Source: Gallaecimonas xiamenensis 3-C-1
GTDB lineage: Bacteria; Pseudomonadota; Gammaproteobacteria; Enterobacterales; Gallaecimonadaceae
Assembly: GCF_000299915.1 (NCBI RefSeq)
Contig: NZ_AMRI01000021.1
Span: forward strand, 1 to 64,000
Reading direction: 5' to 3'
Length of the DNA stretch: 64,000 nucleotides
In this document: positions 8,180 through 15,615 of the stretch, in pieces
How positions within the stretch are numbered: the first letter of the stretch is position 1
How the letters are laid out: each line of letters opens with the position of its first letter
Notes under the pieces: generated by a model
The model's input: only the letters and a program-made list of their open reading frames with translations
What the model was told of the DNA's origin: nothing
Database searches by the model: none
Position numbers and translations under genes: made by a program

Positions 8180-8290
8180 TCGCTTCTCAATTCATGCCAC
8201 TCTGAGCTGCAGCTAACTCATACCATACTAAAAGCAAATCACCAGGAGCACTGATTTTCAGCAAACAGGAAAAAAGAAGAGCAGTTAGAG

Positions 8291-8917
8291 CTAGCCCTGG
8301 ATGTCGCTGAAAATAAGTTTAAAACTGGCAGTGCCAAAGAACATTGCGAACACGCCCTCAAAAATCGATTTGGACCTTATATAGAAATTTCTTACACCTG
8401 CATGAGAAAAGAGAAGTGCATAGCCAATGAACACGGCTGAGCTCACTGCACCAACTACCACTACCACAGAAAGCAGATCTTGTGGCGTTGCCGTTGTTGG
8501 AACAGCTATCGAATACAGGGCGCTAAAGAAGAGGATTGCCTTGGGGTTGGTCAAATGGATCAGCAAACCTTTAAGATAACTGTTGCTTCTTGAATGTAAT
8601 TGTACTTTTGCAATGTTAGGTGGCCTAGAGGTCAGCGCTGATTTCAATGATTTGTATGAAAGGTACAGAAGATAAAGAGCCCCCAAGTACTTAAGGTTTT
8701 CAAACAACCAAATGTTCGACTTCAATACCGCCGCCAAACCAAACGCGGCTAGCATTGACCAAATTAAAGAACCAGTCAGTACACCAAAGGCAAGATATAG
8801 GCCAAACAGCCTGCCCTTCCCCATGGATGCTCCAGCTATAGCCAGTGTTGCTGGACCAGGGCTGGCAATTGCTGCTATTGCTGAAAATACTATGAGCAAA
8901 TAATTTATGTTTTCCAA
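8291..8917 (-). CDS. LysE/RhtB family amino-acid exporter
   Basis: A 208-residue inner-membrane protein with about six hydrophobic segments. The N-terminus carries the conserved ASPGPATL motif, followed by a GxxxGSLIW helix, and residues 120 to 135 have LIHLTNPKAILFF, all hallmarks of the LysE/RhtB exporters of amino acids and homoserine lactones. The start appears to be a TTG at 8917, since no ATG is available before the first helix. The transported substrate cannot be inferred. Confidence 0.88.
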   Translation of the reverse strand: MENINYLLIVFSAIAAIASPGPATLAIAGASMGKGRLFGLYLAFGVLTGSLIWSMLAAFGLAAVLKSNIWLFENLKYLGALYLLYLSYKSLKSALTSRPPNIAKVQLHSRSNSYLKGLLIHLTNPKAILFFSALYSIAVPTTATPQDLLSVVVVVGAVSSAVFIGYALLFSHAGVRNFYIRSKSIFEGVFAMFFGTASFKLIFSDIQG

Positions 8918-10172
8918 TATTCAGCCCCATAAATATGGTTTCTAGTGTTGAGTCAGACAGCGAACACTCGTGAGCCTGGCAAAGATGCAGTCAGTTCAGA
9001 TAACTCTTTATCTATCAGATAAACCTGGTTTTAATACTTTTTCATCTCGTCTTTGCCGATATATTTATCCCCATCTTCGGGGTTACGACCCGCCTGATAC
9101 GATTCTGTTCGTACGTTACTACATGCGCACATCACTTTCCCCTAGTGACAGGAGAGACTATCGACATGGGCGATACTTCGGATGGGAACATCGGCCATAT
9201 AAATACTGGGCCACAGTCCCTCAGGGGGAGCAATACGAGCCTCCCATTTCAGGTGCTGGGCTAATTCGGTCACATCGATTTCCAAGACAACAGGATTTTC
9301 TTCTGGAGATAACCAGAGATTGGCAACGAGTTCTGCTTGCTCCAACCATGTTCAGATGGATTCGTCATGTCGTTGGTCGGCGGCGCACCGAGGAAGGGTG
9401 CCGCAGCGCTCTGCGTCATGTAAATCAGCCTAAGGGACAACGCTATACAAGTCCTCCGATGCCGAACCAACCAAGTCCACTAGTAGTAGTGATGAAGCCG
9501 AGTTGTTTTCTTGCACTCAATCAGCTTCACAGGCTTCTGATTAAAATACTGAATGCACGTCGTTGGGATGCTTAACAGCAAGCGTTGGCGACATCGTATT
9601 GCTTTGCGCCATTTGACACTCAGCCTTGCTGTCAGCGTGGATGCCGGTGCTTGGAAGAAGTTGTCTCTTTATAACTATTAAATATCAATAAGATAGGATT
9701 GGTTGAATATAAAGCTAAGGCGACGCTACCGCCCCTAGGTTGCAGCCCCCAAATGCTGATAGCGTCCTTGTTATCCAGTTGAAGGAGGAGCTGCCTGACC
9801 CGTTACCCGGCTTATGCTCTCTGGGGATTATCCGCTTTCCCTGCTTTGTTCGCTGGCTTCTTACCATCGTCAGGCAGACTCGTCTGAGCTACCTGTCTCA
9901 GAGCCGCGCCGGAGTGCTCCCAAGCTTGGCTTCTTGTATCCATTACCGATCTTAAGCCAGCGTCCTGAAGGTCAATAAAATGGCAATGGCCAGGCAAAGT
10001 CAAGCCGCTGCCACTGGCACTGCGGTGCTAGAGTCGGCACCTTACCATTGGCTGCACTGCTTAAAATCGGTCTGACGGAGCAAATGTGAGGGGCTGTGGA
10101 AAGGCACCAGATATGGAAAGGAGAGGGCGGGCTCATTGCCGGGGAGTGGTGACGAGATACCCCAGAAAATCG
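8918..10172. other. Gene-poor stretch with the right copy of the diverged repeat
   Basis: About 1.25 kb without a convincing gene. Plus-strand frames here look random. A 67-codon minus-strand frame at 9142..9345 (containing PVVLEIDVTEL and LKWEARI) could be a remnant of a small enzyme domain, but I cannot place it. The rest holds the right repeat copy and the left flank of the integrated element. Confidence 0.45.
9485..9785 (+). repeat. Right copy of the diverged direct repeat
   Basis: Block A recurs at about 9488..9560 (ATGAAGCCGAG, then TTCTGATTAAAA) and block C at about 9723..9780 (CGCTACCGCCCC, TTGCAGCCCCCA, TGCTGATAGCG), in the same order and orientation as at 343..845. Both copies are degraded. 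Confidence 0.55.
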
Positions 10173-10204
10173 AAAGGGCTAGCGGTTAAACCGGCTAGCC
10201 CTTT
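10173..10204 (-). terminator. Intrinsic terminator next to the left att site
   Basis: AAAGGGCTAGC (10173..10183) pairs with GCTAGCCCTTT (10194..10204), and on the minus strand the stem is followed by a T-rich tail. It closely resembles the terminator at 19416..19447 beyond the intact tRNA. This copy is probably the original chromosomal terminator of the tRNA gene, displaced when the element inserted. Confidence 0.75.
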
Positions 10205-10206
10205 TA

Positions 10207-10256
10207 GTATCTGGTGGCCCCTGCCCGACTTGAACGGGCGACCAATCGATTATGAG
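10207..10256. repeat. Left attachment site (tRNA 3' end fragment)
   Basis: A 50 bp sequence identical to 19451..19500. It contains the 3' part of tRNA-Ile2 from the anticodon loop through CCA, plus five bases beyond. The 5' part of the tRNA is absent, so this is an att duplication and not a second tRNA gene. Confidence 0.9.
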
Positions 10257-10288
10257 CGGGTTTTTTGGCCATTTTCCAGAGAGTCGCT

Positions 10289-10372
10289 ATGTACAGCAAT
10301 GAACAAAAATAATGGATTTATTCATTATTTATCATGTTGTTGCGTTTGGTTGTCTTGTTCATTGCTGTACAT
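10289..10372. promoter_or_regulatory. 18 bp perfect inverted repeat between att and integrase
   Basis: ATGTACAGCAATGAACAA (10289..10306) is exactly mirrored at 10355..10372, with 48 bp between the arms. It lies between the left att site and the integrase start, where arm-type integrase sites, excisionase sites or an operator for the integrase promoter would be expected. Confidence 0.6.
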
Positions 10373-10399
10373 GCTAAGCTTTCCTGTATCAATGGTTTT

Positions 10400-10421
10400 G
10401 CTATAAATATGCTATAAATAT
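10400..10421 (+). repeat. GCTATAAATAT tandem repeat, left end
   Basis: Two head-to-tail copies of the 11 bp unit GCTATAAATAT, running into the integrase start codon. The same pair, in the same orientation, occurs at 19380..19400 near the right end. The 11 bp period is one helical turn, which fits cooperative protein binding on one face of the DNA. Confidence 0.65.
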
Positions 10422-11652
10422 GGGCATCAAGAAGCGGATCAGTCTGGCCAGCATCAAAGAGCTTCGTCCCGAGGACAAGCGGCTCAACGACACCGATACC
10501 CCCGGTTTCCACGCCCTCATTGCCCCTACAGGGCGCATCACGTACTACATCTATTATCGCCACAACGGTAAGCAGGCGAACTTCAAGCTTGGCGTCCATG
10601 GCCACCTTACCCCGGCCCAGGCGCGCGACTTGGCTATGGAGAAGCTGGGGGAGGTTGCCAAAGGGGATAACGTCCAAGCCGTTCGCAAGGAAACGCGGCA
10701 GCGAACCTTGGCAGAGAAGCACAAGCGCCTGGATAGCTTTCTTGAACACCAGTACCGGCCATGGCTGGAAACCCGCAATCCCAAGACGGCCAAAAGCATC
10801 GTTGACCGACTCCGCACCCAGTTCCCAGAACTAATGGAAAAGCCACTGGATCAAATCACCCCCTGGGATTTGGAAAAGTGGCGCAGCCGCCGCGCCAAAG
10901 AGATCAAGCCAGCGACCCTCAACTACTACATCACCACCCTAAAGGGCGCCCTTAGCCGGGCCGTGGAATGGGGAGTGATCGAACGCCATGACCTCGGTAA
11001 GGTGAAGGCGCTGAAAGTAGACAACACTATAGTGCGCTATTTGACCTCTGCTCAGGAGCTAAAGCTTAGGGAAACCCTAAAGGGTAGGGACCAGCAAATA
11101 AAAGATGGTAGGGAAAGCGGCAATAGCTATAGGGTCAAAAGAGGCTATAGGGTGTTGCCGAACATCCCAAAGGGTGATTTTGCTGATCACCTGGAACCTA
11201 TAGTGTTGCTGGCCATGAATACTGGCATGCGGCGAGGGGAGCTTTTCGGCCTGACTTGGGCTGACGTGAACTTCCATACTAGGGTCGCCACCATCCGAGG
11301 GGCTATAGCCAAATCCAGTAAGGCGAGGCACATTCCCCTGAATGGGGAAGCAACTGAAGTGCTCACCCGCTGGAGGGAGCAAAACCCCGATACCTTATAT
11401 GTGTTCGAAGGTGAGTCAGGTAAAGCCCTAACCGATTTCAAGAAGTCATGGCTCAAGGTGGCCGAAGAGGCGGGGCTGTCTGAGTTCAGGTTTCACGACC
11501 TGCGCCACCACTTCGCCAGCAAGCTGGTGATGAAGGGGGTGGACCTCAACACAGTGCGGGAGCTGCTAGGCCATGCTGACTTAAAAATGACCTTACGTTA
11601 TGCTCACTTGGCGCCAGAGCATAAGGCTGCGGCAGTTAACTTGATAGGCTAA
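10420..11652 (+). CDS. Tyrosine recombinase / integrase of the element
   Basis: A 410-residue integrase. The N-terminus (about residues 1 to 90) resembles the DUF4102-type arm-binding domain of P4-like integrases, followed by a core-binding domain to about 200 and the catalytic domain. Catalytic residues are visible: Arg271 in TGMRRGEL, His359 and Arg362 in HDLRHHF, His385 in LLGHADLKM and the nucleophile Tyr394. It lies 160 bp inside the left att site, as is usual for tRNA-targeting elements. The ATG at 10420 overlaps the 11 bp repeat array and has no clear Shine-Dalgarno sequence, so integrase translation may be weak or controlled. Confidence 0.93.
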   Translation: MGIKKRISLASIKELRPEDKRLNDTDTPGFHALIAPTGRITYYIYYRHNGKQANFKLGVHGHLTPAQARDLAMEKLGEVAKGDNVQAVRKETRQRTLAEKHKRLDSFLEHQYRPWLETRNPKTAKSIVDRLRTQFPELMEKPLDQITPWDLEKWRSRRAKEIKPATLNYYITTLKGALSRAVEWGVIERHDLGKVKALKVDNTIVRYLTSAQELKLRETLKGRDQQIKDGRESGNSYRVKRGYRVLPNIPKGDFADHLEPIVLLAMNTGMRRGELFGLTWADVNFHTRVATIRGAIAKSSKARHIPLNGEATEVLTRWREQNPDTLYVFEGESGKALTDFKKSWLKVAEEAGLSEFRFHDLRHHFASKLVMKGVDLNTVRELLGHADLKMTLRYAHLAPEHKAAAVNLIG

Positions 11653-11662
11653 GGAGTGGCTG

Positions 11663-12331
11663 ATGAACTTTGATTCTTTTATCAACTCGCTTCTGGGACT
11701 CGTTCCAATGAAGCTTGAATATATAGCGCCACTTTGTTTGTTTATTTTAATTATACACTTTAAACCCTTAGATTTATTTTTCAGGCTGAGAGAGTTAAGA
11801 CGGGCGGAGGCTTCATTTCTCAAAGAGGTTATCGCATCAAATAGCATTACACTTGAAGATAGGTCCATCGTCGAAGAGCAGTTTGAAAGAAAAGTTTTCT
11901 TTATTTCTACCGGTGTTGATGCATGTAAGATTGTGAGGGACTTTTATAAGGATCTTATTTCTTCTGCGAGAGGTCAGTTTGGTTGGCGGCAGATAAAGAG
12001 GGCAGATCAATATCTTGTTGTCCGTAATGGAAGACCTTCATATCAAGTGAAATGGTATCACCACCTAAAGTATGGGTTCTCATTAGTTTATATTTTTGGG
12101 TGCTCTGCTTATGCACTGTTCTTGGTCGGCTTGGGTGTGCTTTCTATATTCTTCGGTGGTGAATCCGCGAAGTTAATAATCTATGGCTGTTTTAGTGCTC
12201 TATGTGCAGTGATAGTCTATGCGGTTGAGCTGGCATACAAAGATACCAAGAAAATAATTTCTCACATCAGTGAATGTTCTTCTATTCCATCAATAGATGT
12301 ACCTGAACCAAATAAAAAAGAAGCTGCTTAG
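11663..12331 (+). CDS. Membrane protein of unknown function
   Basis: A 222-residue protein. A hydrophobic stretch near residues 20 to 35 and two adjacent helices near 136 to 187 predict membrane anchoring, with a charged soluble region of about 100 residues between them. AAGGAG lies six bases before the ATG. The gene is AT-rich compared with the integrase before it and starts 10 bp after the integrase stop. No family is recognised. Its place in a three-gene run between integrase and regulator suggests cargo rather than replication. Confidence 0.6.
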   Translation: MNFDSFINSLLGLVPMKLEYIAPLCLFILIIHFKPLDLFFRLRELRRAEASFLKEVIASNSITLEDRSIVEEQFERKVFFISTGVDACKIVRDFYKDLISSARGQFGWRQIKRADQYLVVRNGRPSYQVKWYHHLKYGFSLVYIFGCSAYALFLVGLGVLSIFFGGESAKLIIYGCFSALCAVIVYAVELAYKDTKKIISHISECSSIPSIDVPEPNKKEAA

Positions 12332-12356
12332 TAAAAAATGAACAAGGAGTGTTCTT

Positions 12357-12617
12357 ATGAGTCAGTGTCCTGTTTGTCATCGTGCTTTAAGAGTTGCTCA
12401 GTACAACGAAGATCAGTCGTTAAAATCATGCCCAGAATGCTCTGGCCAGTCAGGGCAGCACGTCTTCTATAGTAATCCCTCGGCCTTTGGCGTCTCTGAT
12501 AAGCGGGCAACACCTCAGCATCCTGAAGGTATCCAGAGCTGGTGTAACGCTTGCCGGGATAGAGGTTCTAGCGGTGAACCTATCACGTGTAGTCATCTCT
12601 GGGGGGCTGATGACTGA
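12357..12617 (+). CDS. Small zinc-ribbon-like protein
   Basis: An 86-residue protein with CPVC and CPEC pairs spaced 22 residues apart in the first third and a CNAC pair with a further Cys in the last third, so one or two zinc-binding sites are likely. A good Shine-Dalgarno (AAGGAG) precedes the ATG. Its stop codon overlaps the start of the next gene by 8 bp, which suggests translational coupling. No named family is recognised. Confidence 0.6.
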   Translation: MSQCPVCHRALRVAQYNEDQSLKSCPECSGQSGQHVFYSNPSAFGVSDKRATPQHPEGIQSWCNACRDRGSSGEPITCSHLWGADD

Positions 12618-13497
12618 TAAGCAGCGGTTGTACTGCCGATTAGATGAAGCCAGTGGTGTGCTGTCGACTAGCCAGGGCGCTTTATTGGCAGCTATGGAAG
12701 ACCGTAGCTTGACTCTGCTCGTCGGGCTGTCAGCTAAGAGCCTGCTCGGCTTTCTGGTTAAAGATGGTAAACGTACCTGCTTAGGGCGCTTTGATTATGA
12801 CGGTGTTGTAGAACCCAGATTTGACGATGCCAAAGCCATTTTAAACGGGCGTGCTGGCCTGGTTCGATTCTGCAACATTCTTGAGTCGGAAAAGATCCGA
12901 AACTGGCGAGAGATAGCCGGTGATGAGATGCCATTTCCAAACAACCTATTTCAACGTTACCACCATATTGAACGGCCAAATATGGTTATCTCTGCTGCTT
13001 GCAATACTAGCTATAGCTCCCATGGTACAAACACCTTGGCTGCTTTACATACGATGTTGGAGAACCCGGCAGGAATTACATCCCCTCAGGATGTGATGGC
13101 TAACGTGGAGAAGGTAGTGAATGCCTACGGGCATCGCATCAAACCTCAGGATTTACGCTGTTCCCTGGCAGAAGCCAAGGCGCTATTAGAGAAGGCTATT
13201 GCCCTTTCAGCTAAACCAATTAAAGGCATCAAATACAGTAATGACCTCCATGAGGTTTTAGGTCATATGTTATTGGCCGCCGAGAGAGATAGCGCTAAAG
13301 AGATCTGGCAGGTACTTGAGCGGGAAGCTGCCACCAGTGAAGGTGAGCGGACCTTTGACCGGTATAACATCCTGGTTGATGTCAGTGGTAGTGAGGTGCT
13401 GTGGCGTGACAGAGCCAAAGGTAAAGAACACTATTTTTCATTTGCTTCACTTGGCCCGACGCTGACCAAGATCCGCAAACTTCAGACTAAAAATTAA
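12610..13497 (+). CDS. Protein of unknown function
   Basis: A 295-residue soluble protein. I start it at the ATG at 12610, inside the end of the zinc-ribbon gene; the frame stays open upstream, but that part overlaps the previous gene entirely. The sequence has no transmembrane segment and no motif I recognise; a central region (NTLAALHTMLENPAGI) and a helical C-terminal half are visible. Its TAA lies inside the first unit of the 21 bp tandem repeat. The 8 bp overlap suggests that it acts with the zinc-ribbon protein. Confidence 0.6.
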   Translation: MTDKQRLYCRLDEASGVLSTSQGALLAAMEDRSLTLLVGLSAKSLLGFLVKDGKRTCLGRFDYDGVVEPRFDDAKAILNGRAGLVRFCNILESEKIRNWREIAGDEMPFPNNLFQRYHHIERPNMVISAACNTSYSSHGTNTLAALHTMLENPAGITSPQDVMANVEKVVNAYGHRIKPQDLRCSLAEAKALLEKAIALSAKPIKGIKYSNDLHEVLGHMLLAAERDSAKEIWQVLEREAATSEGERTFDRYNILVDVSGSEVLWRDRAKGKEHYFSFASLGPTLTKIRKLQTKN

Positions 13498-13533
13498 CGC
13501 ACAGCTTAATTGAATTAACGGAGAGCTTAATTG
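13492..13533 (+). promoter_or_regulatory. Two 21 bp tandem repeats, likely operator or iteron
   Basis: Two adjacent 21 bp units (13492..13512 and 13513..13533) differ at two positions. Each is itself a dyad with AATTAA on the left and TTAATT on the right. The array sits 50 bp upstream of the AlpA-like gene. Exact two-turn spacing and internal symmetry suggest binding of dimers, either the AlpA-like protein or a replication factor. Confidence 0.65.
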
Positions 13534-13583
13534 GCCCTACCTGTGCCTTAGGGTTTGTTCATAGCCATTCGCGAGGAACCGCT

Positions 13584-13811
13584 ATGAACAACCAACGTGC
13601 ACTAACCGAGATCGAAGCCTCTCAATACATCGCCATGAGCCGCTCCTATCTGCGCCAAGCGCGGATGGAGGGCAACCGCAAGAACCGCACCCCGGCGCCG
13701 CCCTTCATCAAGATTGGCCGCGCCGTGCGCTACCTCCGGGAAGACTTGGACGCTTGGCTGGACCAATTCCAGCGCCTTGAGCACCTGGGCCAGGAGGTGC
13801 GCCATGGCTAA
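13584..13811 (+). CDS. AlpA-like helix-turn-helix regulator / excisionase
   Basis: A 75-residue DNA-binding protein. The pattern LTEIEASQYIAMSRSYLRQAR, then PPFIKIGRAVRYLREDLDAWL, is that of the AlpA/excisionase (MerR-like winged helix) family, whose members activate integrase or act as excisionase in P4-like elements. It opens a run of three overlapping genes ending in the replication endonuclease. The 21 bp tandem repeat directly upstream is a natural candidate for its operator. Confidence 0.85.
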   Translation: MNNQRALTEIEASQYIAMSRSYLRQARMEGNRKNRTPAPPFIKIGRAVRYLREDLDAWLDQFQRLEHLGQEVRHG

Positions 13812-14052
13812 CCTCACCGACCGCCAAAAGGCCCTCCATGCCTGGATGCTGGCCAAAGGTCAGCGGATCTCTAAATGCCTTCACGAAACCATGACCGAAT
13901 TTCGGTTGATGGGAACCGATGGTTATCCGGGTAACGTCCACCAGTTAAGCCTCGAAAGACTGAAAGAGGCCGGTTGGGTTCGGTGTTATACCGAATCGGA
14001 TTTGGGTCTGCCTTTGTTGGTTTATGAGGCTGTGGAGGTGGCTGATGCTTAA
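13804..14052 (+). CDS. Small protein in the replication operon
   Basis: An 82-residue protein starting at the ATG at 13804, which overlaps the AlpA-like gene by 8 bp; a longer upstream frame would be nested in that gene. The sequence (LTDRQKALHAWMLA at the start, a central helix pair LERLKEAGWVRCY) resembles a winged-helix fold but matches no family I can name. It overlaps the next gene by 8 bp, so the three genes form a tightly coupled operon. Confidence 0.6.
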   Translation: MANLTDRQKALHAWMLAKGQRISKCLHETMTEFRLMGTDGYPGNVHQLSLERLKEAGWVRCYTESDLGLPLLVYEAVEVADA

Positions 14053-15601
14053 CATCGACCCCCACGACCAAACCTATGTGGAAAGTCAGTTGGCCGGATT
14101 ACCGGCCATTTTTCGATGCGAGCTTTTAAAGGGCTATAAGCGGCAAAAGACCCGCTTCGATGCCAATACCTGGATACGCCTTAAGCGCCAGGCTATCGCC
14201 CAGGCAATAGGGGTAAACCCTTTTGCCTTGGTGTTGGATGCCGATGAAGATGCCCTCAGGCAGCAGGCAAGCAAGCTGGCCGAGATCAATAGTCACATTG
14301 TCCTGCTATCGGCGGGCACCAACGCTGCCTACCAAAAAGCCTTAAACTTTGTTGAGGGCAAGCGACTACGGCCACCGGCACCTATAGAGCTTACGGAACC
14401 TGGCTATCGCAGCGCCATTGCGCGGATGACGTGCAAAGACTGGTGGCTCAAAAAATTACGAAATCGCCAGGTCAGGGATGTTGAAACCGTGGCGCGTATT
14501 CTCGGCTTGGTGAATGTGAAGCGCGGCCTCTATGCCAGTGATATCACGGTACTAAAGCGCCGGGCGCAGAAGGCATACCATGAGCAATTGCTGTCCAGCA
14601 CTTTGGTGGTGAATGAATGGGGTCAGCAATACAGCCTCAAAGAACTTTCAGAGCTTAACGTTTCCAACCCTGCCATTCGTAAAGCCGAACTCATGGCGCG
14701 GATGCGGGGCTTTGAGGAATTGAGCAAAGCCCAAGGGGATGAGGCGCTTTTCCTGACCATGACTTGCCCATCCCGCTTTCATGCTCACCTGGGCACATCC
14801 GGCAGGCCCAATCCTAAATGGGACGGTTCAACCCCTGCCCAGGCTCAACACTACCTTTGCAGCACCTTCGCTTGCATCCGCTCCCATCTGCAACGAGAAG
14901 AAATCCGCCTCTATGGCTTCAGGGTGGCCGAGCCGCACCATGACGGTACGCCACACTGGCACCTATTGCTGTTCGTCAAACCAGACCAGCGCAAAAGGGT
15001 AGAGGCCATATTCCGGCAGCATTGCTTCAAGGTGGACGGCAACGAGCCAGGAGCGGCTGAGCACCGCTTTAAGGTAGTGCGGATAGACCCCGCCAAAGGC
15101 AGCGCAACTGGCTATATCGCCAAGTACGTATCCAAGAACATAAACGGCGAAGGGCTGGATGTGGGCGTCTATGGAGAGAACCCCATTGAGGCAGCGGAAA
15201 GGGTTGAAGCCTGGGCGGCCTGTTGGCGCATCCGCCAGTTCCAGCAGATAGGCGGCCCTAGCGTCACCGTTTGGCGCGAACTGCGCCGCATGAGGCCCAT
15301 AGCAGGCCTAAGCGACCGCCTGAAGGCAATAAGGGAAGCGGCTGACCAATCGGACTGGCAAGGCTACACCCGCCTTATGGGCGGCGCTTTTGCGGCCCTC
15401 AAGGATAGGCCCCTTCGCATCTACTACGAGCTGAAGCACAGCAAGGAGACAGGGGAGCTATCCATGGGGGCCTATGGGGATCGTTTTATCAAATGCCTGA
15501 AGGGCTTGCTGCATGAAGGGCAAAGCATTATCACCCGTCGCTTTAGCTGGAAAGTATTGAAGGCCGGAACGGCCTTCAATACTTCACTTGGAGTTCTGTG
15601 A
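14045..15601 (+). CDS. Replication endonuclease, HUH family (phage P2 gpA-like)
   Basis: A 518-residue initiator of rolling-circle replication. The middle holds the metal-binding HUH motif PHWHLLLF (His304 and His306), preceded by an FLTMTCPSRFHA strand, and then the two-tyrosine motif GYIAKYVSKN (Tyr357 and Tyr361), the arrangement in the phage GPA replication protein family. These proteins nick the origin, stay bound through tyrosine and are usually cis-acting with the nick site in or near their own gene. I start at 14045, overlapping the previous stop by 8 bp. Confidence 0.88.
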   Translation: MLNIDPHDQTYVESQLAGLPAIFRCELLKGYKRQKTRFDANTWIRLKRQAIAQAIGVNPFALVLDADEDALRQQASKLAEINSHIVLLSAGTNAAYQKALNFVEGKRLRPPAPIELTEPGYRSAIARMTCKDWWLKKLRNRQVRDVETVARILGLVNVKRGLYASDITVLKRRAQKAYHEQLLSSTLVVNEWGQQYSLKELSELNVSNPAIRKAELMARMRGFEELSKAQGDEALFLTMTCPSRFHAHLGTSGRPNPKWDGSTPAQAQHYLCSTFACIRSHLQREEIRLYGFRVAEPHHDGTPHWHLLLFVKPDQRKRVEAIFRQHCFKVDGNEPGAAEHRFKVVRIDPAKGSATGYIAKYVSKNINGEGLDVGVYGENPIEAAERVEAWAACWRIRQFQQIGGPSVTVWRELRRMRPIAGLSDRLKAIREAADQSDWQGYTRLMGGAFAALKDRPLRIYYELKHSKETGELSMGAYGDRFIKCLKGLLHEGQSIITRRFSWKVLKAGTAFNTSLGVL

Positions 15602-15615
15602 ATAAGTGTATTTTT

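Noticed and set aside
8970-9575. A 201-codon plus-strand frame
   Set aside because: The translation has no family resemblance, is rich in Arg and Pro in a random way and runs through a diverged repeat. No Shine-Dalgarno sequence is seen.
10207-10256. A second tRNA gene
   Set aside because: Only the 3' half is present and the sequence after the anticodon arm does not pair; it is the att duplicate.
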